Shown: in pieces, positions 59,945 to 64,000 of the stretch | Layout of the letters: the number at the start of each line of letters is the position of its first letter | Numbering within the stretch: position 1 is the stretch's first letter | DNA from: Ruminococcus flavefaciens | GTDB taxonomy: Bacteria > Bacillota > Clostridia > Oscillospirales > Ruminococcaceae | Assembly (NCBI RefSeq): GCF_900143025.1 | Contig: NZ_FRCT01000019.1 | Coordinates: 1-64,000 of the forward strand | Reading direction: 5' to 3' | Length of the DNA: 64,000 bases | The notes under the pieces: generated by a model | Database searches by the model: none | The model's input: the letters and a program-made list of their open reading frames with translations, nothing else | Told to the model about the DNA's origin: nothing | Position numbers and translations under genes: made by a program

Positions 59945-60835
59945 TCACACATCTTCGAGAGTGTAAATTTTACATTTCCTGCTTACTCGTGAGAACTTGC
60001 TTACAGCACCGTTCGCACTAACGTCAAAAAATTCAGTCACGCCCAGTTCTTCAAGCTTGTTCAGTGCAAGATCCCAGCGGATCGGTGTATACACATTGAG
60101 CTGATTTTCTGTCATGACCTGTTTGCCTGTTGTCATAATCTCTCTGTTGAATATGGAAAGAATAGGATACACAGGGTCTTTATATTCTGTAGAAGCACAG
60201 AAATCAACGTACTCCTTAGAATATTTTTCCATTATCGGGTGGTGGTAGGCAACGCCTGTACCAAAGCTGAAAGCCTTGATAGCACCCTCGTTCTGACAGA
60301 GAAGAAGTGCTTTTTCGACAGCGTCTGCCCGACCGCTGACCATAACGTGGAATCTGGAATTTCCGCTGCCGATTATGATCTCGTCGGGTGAGAATTTGTC
60401 TGCAAACATCTCTTCGATGTCATTGTAGGAGAAGCCTATGACGATACCCATATCGAGCTTTTCGTCGTGCTCCTCAAGACAGCGCATTGTAGCGCGGTTC
60501 ATCATGATTATGTCGTGAGCGAATTCATGCGGTACAGCACCGAAACAGCTGCTTATGCTGACTATTCCCGAGCTGTATCCTGCACCGATGTCAGGGATTA
60601 TGCCTTTTTCTATGTAATGTTCAAATACGACTCTGTCGCAGATGAGGGAAATGATCCATTCCGCAACTCTTCCGTCGTAAGCTTTGTTCTTTTCAAGATC
60701 TTTATTGAGTCCGAGCCTTCCGAATGCAGTTTCCAGGTAGAATTCGTACTTATCCATGAGTTCAGGCGGCAGGTTTACGAGAAGCTTTTCAGGTTTTGAA
60801 CCTATACCGTTGAACAGGAATGCTCTGTTGTACAT
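59945..60835 (-). CDS. Acyl carrier protein malonyltransferase-like protein
   Basis: 296 residues, FabD/AT fold. The nucleophile elbow is GYSSG (Ser88), with Tyr in place of the usual His in GHSxG. An Arg (MMNRATMRC) falls near the position that binds the malonyl carboxylate, and a His pair in AYHHPIMEKY sits where the catalytic His is expected (HSPLM in FabD). It would load malonyl units on ACP 2. It is the first gene of the operon, behind a good promoter. The altered elbow makes another acyl donor possible. Confidence 0.82.
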   Translation of the reverse strand: MYNRAFLFNGIGSKPEKLLVNLPPELMDKYEFYLETAFGRLGLNKDLEKNKAYDGRVAEWIISLICDRVVFEHYIEKGIIPDIGAGYSSGIVSISSCFGAVPHEFAHDIIMMNRATMRCLEEHDEKLDMGIVIGFSYNDIEEMFADKFSPDEIIIGSGNSRFHVMVSGRADAVEKALLLCQNEGAIKAFSFGTGVAYHHPIMEKYSKEYVDFCASTEYKDPVYPILSIFNREIMTTGKQVMTENQLNVYTPIRWDLALNKLEELGVTEFFDVSANGAVSKFSRVSRKCKIYTLEDV

Positions 60836-60864
60836 TATTTTATCTCCTTATATATTATAGATAT

Positions 60865-60893
60865 ATCTTAACACCTATTTAGTTTGCTGTCAA
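60865..60893 (-). promoter_or_regulatory. Promoter of the biosynthetic operon
   Basis: On the minus strand TTGACA (60893-60888), 17-bp spacer, TAAGAT (60870-60865), about 30 bp before the acyltransferase start. AAGGAGA precedes its ATG. Confidence 0.75.
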
Positions 60894-61294
60894 TAGATAA
60901 AGTCTTAATTTTGCAATTTTTGAGCAAAACGTTAAAAAAATCACAGTCACATAACAAAATTTTATAAATTAGTGTTATTATACCATTTGTTATATATTTT
61001 TAAACAAAAACAGGGGACACCCCGGGTTACCCTTTAGGGGGACTATTCAACGCTATATAAAGGCACAGACTGTGTTAATGATAGACTGTGTATCATTTTG
61101 GCAGTGCCAAAATTGGTTTGACCTTTTCAACAAAATCGACGCAAACTAACATGATTAAGTATATAATTTCTATATAACGTAATATGCATTTTGGTAGTTT
61201 CATGTACTTTTGCCCACCGCAATTTTTGAAAAAGCACGGCATTTTTATTTCATTTTACAGGTGTTGTAAATGCAGTTTTTTACAGTGAAAAAAA
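60894..61294. other. Intergenic region upstream of the biosynthetic operon
   Basis: No gene. It contains the palindrome TTTTGGCAGTGCCAAAA (61097-61113), a candidate operator about 205 bp from the promoter. The stretch CCCGGGTTACCCTTTAGGGG near 61021 can fold. Confidence 0.4.
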
Positions 61295-61328
61295 CAAAAG
61301 CCTTTTCTGTTTTTTAGAAAAGGCTTTT
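61295..61328 (-). terminator. Terminator of the ECF S-component gene
   Basis: AAAAGCCTTTTCT / AGAAAAGGCTTTT hairpin with flanking A and T runs, after the stop at 61345 (minus strand). Confidence 0.85.
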
Positions 61329-61344
61329 GAGAATGTTGCTGCGA

Positions 61345-61962
61345 TTATTTTTCACGATTTTTAATAAGTTTTGCTTTGAAAAGTGCTGTTCCGACTGCGC
61401 CTGTGATGATAGTACAAACGATCATTTCAACCAGTGCGTTTACTCCGACGAAGCTGATGATGAATGGGATAACACTCTTGCCTTTCATAAGTCCCTGAAC
61501 GTATTCTGTGTTGCCGAACAGGAACACCAGTGACAGCATGAAGAATGCAGTGTTCATAAGGGCTGTAAAGAAGCCTGTGATGAAGCACGAGATCCTTACG
61601 TCGGCGAATTTTGAAATGCCCTGGAATATAAGACCTGCAAGGAAACCGTCAAGCAGACGAGGTACGAAACGCTGGATAAATGCGAAGGGGAGATTGATAT
61701 CTACCAGTATAGCTCCCATACCGCTCAGTATTCCGATACCGAAGCACTGTAAAAAGCTGAATATACCGAATACTCCGCCTATGATCGCACCGCCTATGGG
61801 TCCGAGAGCTACGGCAGCTATTGCGATCGGAATGATGTTCAGCGTGATTACCAACGGACCTACCGGGATAGAGCCGATCGGCGTGAACGAGAATACCGCT
61901 ATGATCGCTGTCAGCAAACCGAGCAATACCATTGTCTTGGCATCAAACTTAAAACTTTTCAT
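61345..61962 (-). CDS. ECF transporter S component (PF12822-type)
   Basis: 205 residues with about six membrane helices and a short basic tail. The segment SIPVGPLVITLNIIPIAIAA followed by LGPIGGAIIGGVFGIFSFLQ is typical of the vitamin-binding S components of energy-coupling factor importers. The pattern suggests a pantothenate-type (PanT-like) member, but the vitamin is not certain. ECF module genes are not nearby, as usual for group II systems. If pantothenate, it would supply the phosphopantetheine arm for the two ACPs next door. GGAGG precedes ATG. Confidence 0.8.
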   Translation of the reverse strand: MKSFKFDAKTMVLLGLLTAIIAVFSFTPIGSIPVGPLVITLNIIPIAIAAVALGPIGGAIIGGVFGIFSFLQCFGIGILSGMGAILVDINLPFAFIQRFVPRLLDGFLAGLIFQGISKFADVRISCFITGFFTALMNTAFFMLSLVFLFGNTEYVQGLMKGKSVIPFIISFVGVNALVEMIVCTIITGAVGTALFKAKLIKNREK

Positions 61963-62360
61963 TTTTGATTTCCTCCTTGTTACTACTCCCGTTTATAGGG
62001 ATATAATACAATGCATATAATACATATATGATATCACATTTTGTAAAGGTTGTAAAGGACTCAATCTACAGAAAAATGTTAACAACTTGTTCTCAAATAG
62101 TACATATGTTACAAATAAAACATTTATAAGGGTATGTTTTTCAATTGAACTAATAAATTGATTATACTTTGAGTATACTGCAATAACGGAGAAACGCAGA
62201 TGAAAATAAGCCTTTAGTCAACTGGCATTTTAGAAATGGTTGACCCAATAAGGTGGTTTTTTGTGGAACTTGCTATTGAAAATCCCAAAGTTGCGTTAAT
62301 GAAAAACAATGTGCACAAATATTCTAAAAATATTTATGAAATTTAGTTAGTGTTAAAATA
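61963..62360. other. Intergenic region, divergent promoters
   Basis: AT-rich, no gene. TGTAAAGGT and TGTAAAGGA stand in tandem at 62042-62059. In minus orientation a TTTACA within them lies 17 bp from TATCAT, a possible promoter for the S-component gene. Confidence 0.4.
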
Positions 62361-62389
62361 TTGCAATTTGTATACCACTATGATATAAT
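62361..62389 (+). promoter_or_regulatory. Promoter of the surface-protein gene
   Basis: TTGCAA (62361-62366), 17-bp spacer, TATAAT (62384-62389). A 90-base leader with GAAGGTACCTTTACGG, which can form a small hairpin, follows. Confidence 0.65.
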
Positions 62390-62479
62390 ATAAGTGCAAA
62401 ATTCTGTAATACTATCATAATGCGGACAAGCAGAAGGTACCTTTACGGGGAATTGTAAAAAATAAAGAAAGGATTGGTT

Positions 62480-64000
62480 ATGACCATGAAAAAATCTTTG
62501 GGGAAAAGATTTTTAAGCGGCGTTACATCCGGAATACTTGCGGTCACCTATGCCCTGCCGACAAGTCTTCCTTCAGCTGCGGCTGAAGATGGAACGTCAG
62601 ACCCGAAATATGGCAAAGAGTATGCAGTCGAAGATATACTCAGTGAATACGCATACTTTATTCGGGAAGATGCCAATATAGGCAACCACACGGTCGGCTC
62701 GATCGCCATAGGCGGCACCGGAGTTATAGATCACTTCGGTGAAGGTGCTGTATCACCATCGTTTATCGGCAGGATCGAAAAGACAGGAAACTACCAGCAG
62801 GAAGCCCCGTTCCTTTATGGCGATGACATAAGAGAACGCTATAAGGGTCAGCCCGTTTACTATCACGAGATAAACGAAGAGCTCTCTTATCTTACAGGTG
62901 AAGGCTCGAAGTTCCAGAAGATAGATAACGACTTCATTGATTTTGGCAGTGCGTTCGCTAATTTCACCGAATGGTCGGAGGCTAAGAAAAATGCTTCCGA
63001 TGCTTACAGGTTCAAAATCGACGATCTTGAAGAAAGAGAGCTCTGGTACGGCAATAATATCAAAGTTATCTCAATTGATTTCGACACTATGCCTTCAAGC
63101 ATCGTCATTCCTAAGGACGTATTTGAAGCCGCTGACCTCATAAGCCTTAACGGCGACATAAAAAAGATCGCTACAGGCGGCTATACTATCACTCTTGAGG
63201 ACGTAGACAAGGCTAATCTTACATTTGACGGAAACAGCGAGGGCGGCTTCAAGCTTGTTGAGTTTGCAGGCGTTGAGGCAGGCAGAAACACTACTGCTTT
63301 CCACGCTCTGGGCGACAGCGAGATCACTCAGAACGGTCAGATAAACCTTGATGCGGGAATGAACTTTGTATGGAATTTCCCTGATTCATCAGAGGTAAAC
63401 TTCAAGTTCGGCGGCGGTCATGTAGTTGCTCCGAAGGCTTCCTACAGCAATGGCGGCGGTAACAACGAGGGAAGCATAATCGCAAAGAGCATTTCTTCCA
63501 CAACGGCAGAAGCTCATTTCTATCCCTTCAGATCCTTCTCAAAGAAGGTATCGGATATTACCTTCTCAAAGATCAAGGACACTACAGAGATCACAGAGTC
63601 TACTGCTGACAGCTACAGCGTAAAGAACGCAGGCGAAAAGATCAGCGGTGCTCATATGGTACTTACACTTGATACTCCCGAGCATGAGGGAGATACCCTC
63701 AGCGGTGTTATCTCAAATCTTGACAGCAAGTCTGTTGAGGAGGGCAAGCCCGTTATCAGCGGAAACACTATCAAGTGGACTACAGTTGATACTCCTCTTA
63801 CATTAAAAGGACTCCCCGACGGAAAGTATATCCTCAGCGAGGAAAATGCTCCTGACGGCTGTCAGCCGATAAAGTCAACAGTCCTCACTGTAAGCGAGGG
63901 CAAGGTGACCTCGGATAATGTTTCGGGTGTTATCACAAAGGATAAGACTGCTTCCGAAACAGCTTCGGTAATGGCTGTTGATGAAGTATACACAGCATTT
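62480..64000 (+). CDS. Choice-of-anchor-A / SpaA surface protein (N-terminal part)
   Basis: At least 507 residues, open at the window end. A signal peptide (about 1-36) is followed by the choice-of-anchor-A domain (about 48-350): YFIREDANIGNHTVGSIAIGG at the start, FVWNFPDSSEVNFKFGGGH near the end, then VVAPKASYSNGGG and EGSIIAKS. A SpaA-like prealbumin domain (about 370-470) ends with LPDGKYILSEENAPDG. This domain pair is common in sortase-anchored or pilus-type proteins; the sorting signal should lie beyond the window. The start follows AAAGGA; ATG 62486 is an alternative. Confidence 0.8.
   Translation, partial: MTMKKSLGKRFLSGVTSGILAVTYALPTSLPSAAAEDGTSDPKYGKEYAVEDILSEYAYFIREDANIGNHTVGSIAIGGTGVIDHFGEGAVSPSFIGRIEKTGNYQQEAPFLYGDDIRERYKGQPVYYHEINEELSYLTGEGSKFQKIDNDFIDFGSAFANFTEWSEAKKNASDAYRFKIDDLEERELWYGNNIKVISIDFDTMPSSIVIPKDVFEAADLISLNGDIKKIATGGYTITLEDVDKANLTFDGNSEGGFKLVEFAGVEAGRNTTAFHALGDSEITQNGQINLDAGMNFVWNFPDSSEVNFKFGGGHVVAPKASYSNGGGNNEGSIIAKSISSTTAEAHFYPFRSFSKKVSDITFSKIKDTTEITESTADSYSVKNAGEKISGAHMVLTLDTPEHEGDTLSGVISNLDSKSVEEGKPVISGNTIKWTTVDTPLTLKGLPDGKYILSEENAPDGCQPIKSTVLTVSEGKVTSDNVSGVITKDKTASETASVMAVDEVYTAF

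Noticed and set aside
62390-62479. Riboswitch in the leader of the surface-protein gene
   Set aside because: The 90-base leader has only a small hairpin and lacks the conserved core of c-di-GMP, SAM, TPP or other riboswitches that I could recognise.

Overview
The window looks like the chromosome of a fibre-degrading Ruminococcus, closest in character to R. flavefaciens or R. champanellensis. The reasons are three secreted proteins with type I-like dockerins, Thr-rich linkers, a CotH/dockerin protein, sortase pili, Clostridia-type signalling proteins and a moderately AT-rich sequence. The species is inferred from style, not from a database match.

Left end (1-692): 3' end of a 23S rRNA gene, then a promoter and tRNA-Lys(CTT), tRNA-Glu(CTC), 5S rRNA and tRNA-Asn(GTT). 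The last 59 bp of tRNA-Asn recur exactly at 5872-5930 and 15114-15172, each time without the 5' half of the tRNA. This is the signature of two tandem genomic islands at the tRNA-Asn 3' end. Island 1 (693-5930) holds a dockerin-bearing trypsin-like protease, an ECF sigma/anti-sigma pair, a divergent dockerin protein and a dgt remnant. Island 2 (5931-15172) begins with decayed mobile DNA and then carries a compact phosphorelay: a receiver-less Spo0A output domain, a LytTR response regulator, two HPt proteins and two hybrid histidine kinases. No integrase is visible in either.

15.2-28 kb: surface-assembly region. It has a lone sortase, a minor pilin with a class C sortase and signal peptidase on the minus strand, and a divergent operon (coiled-coil protein, signal peptidase, 1419-residue tip adhesin with carbohydrate-binding-like modules, backbone pilin, class C sortase). 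A type IV prepilin-like gene follows. Two 12-bp inverted palindromic sites lie between the divergent operons.

28-39 kb: zinc-ribbon protein, GNAT acetyltransferase, MacB/FtsX-type ABC transporter, two-component system, a U32-like protein with a Pro/Gly/Met repeat insert, and a LexA-boxed Y-family polymerase with a YolD-like partner. A 1.1-kb stretch without a convincing gene follows.

39.9-46.1 kb: a second ECF sigma/anti-sigma pair, again divergent from a dockerin gene (CotH protein with a large Gly/Gln/Phe-rich insert). The layout repeats that of island 1.

46.4-60.9 kb: a LuxR-type response regulator and a divergent ABC-2 exporter (ATPase plus two permeases), then a 13-gene minus-strand operon. 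The operon mixes fatty-acid or polyketide synthesis proteins (acyltransferase, two ACPs, ketosynthase, adenylating ligase, two thioesterases) with beta-oxidation-type enzymes (3-hydroxyacyl-CoA dehydrogenase, crotonases), a MIF-like tautomerase and a Cys-nucleophile hydrolase. It reads as an undescribed acyl-chain or polyketide-like biosynthetic cluster and is the strongest candidate here for a new system.

Right end: an ECF-transporter S component and the N-terminal part of a choice-of-anchor-A/SpaA surface protein that runs off the window.
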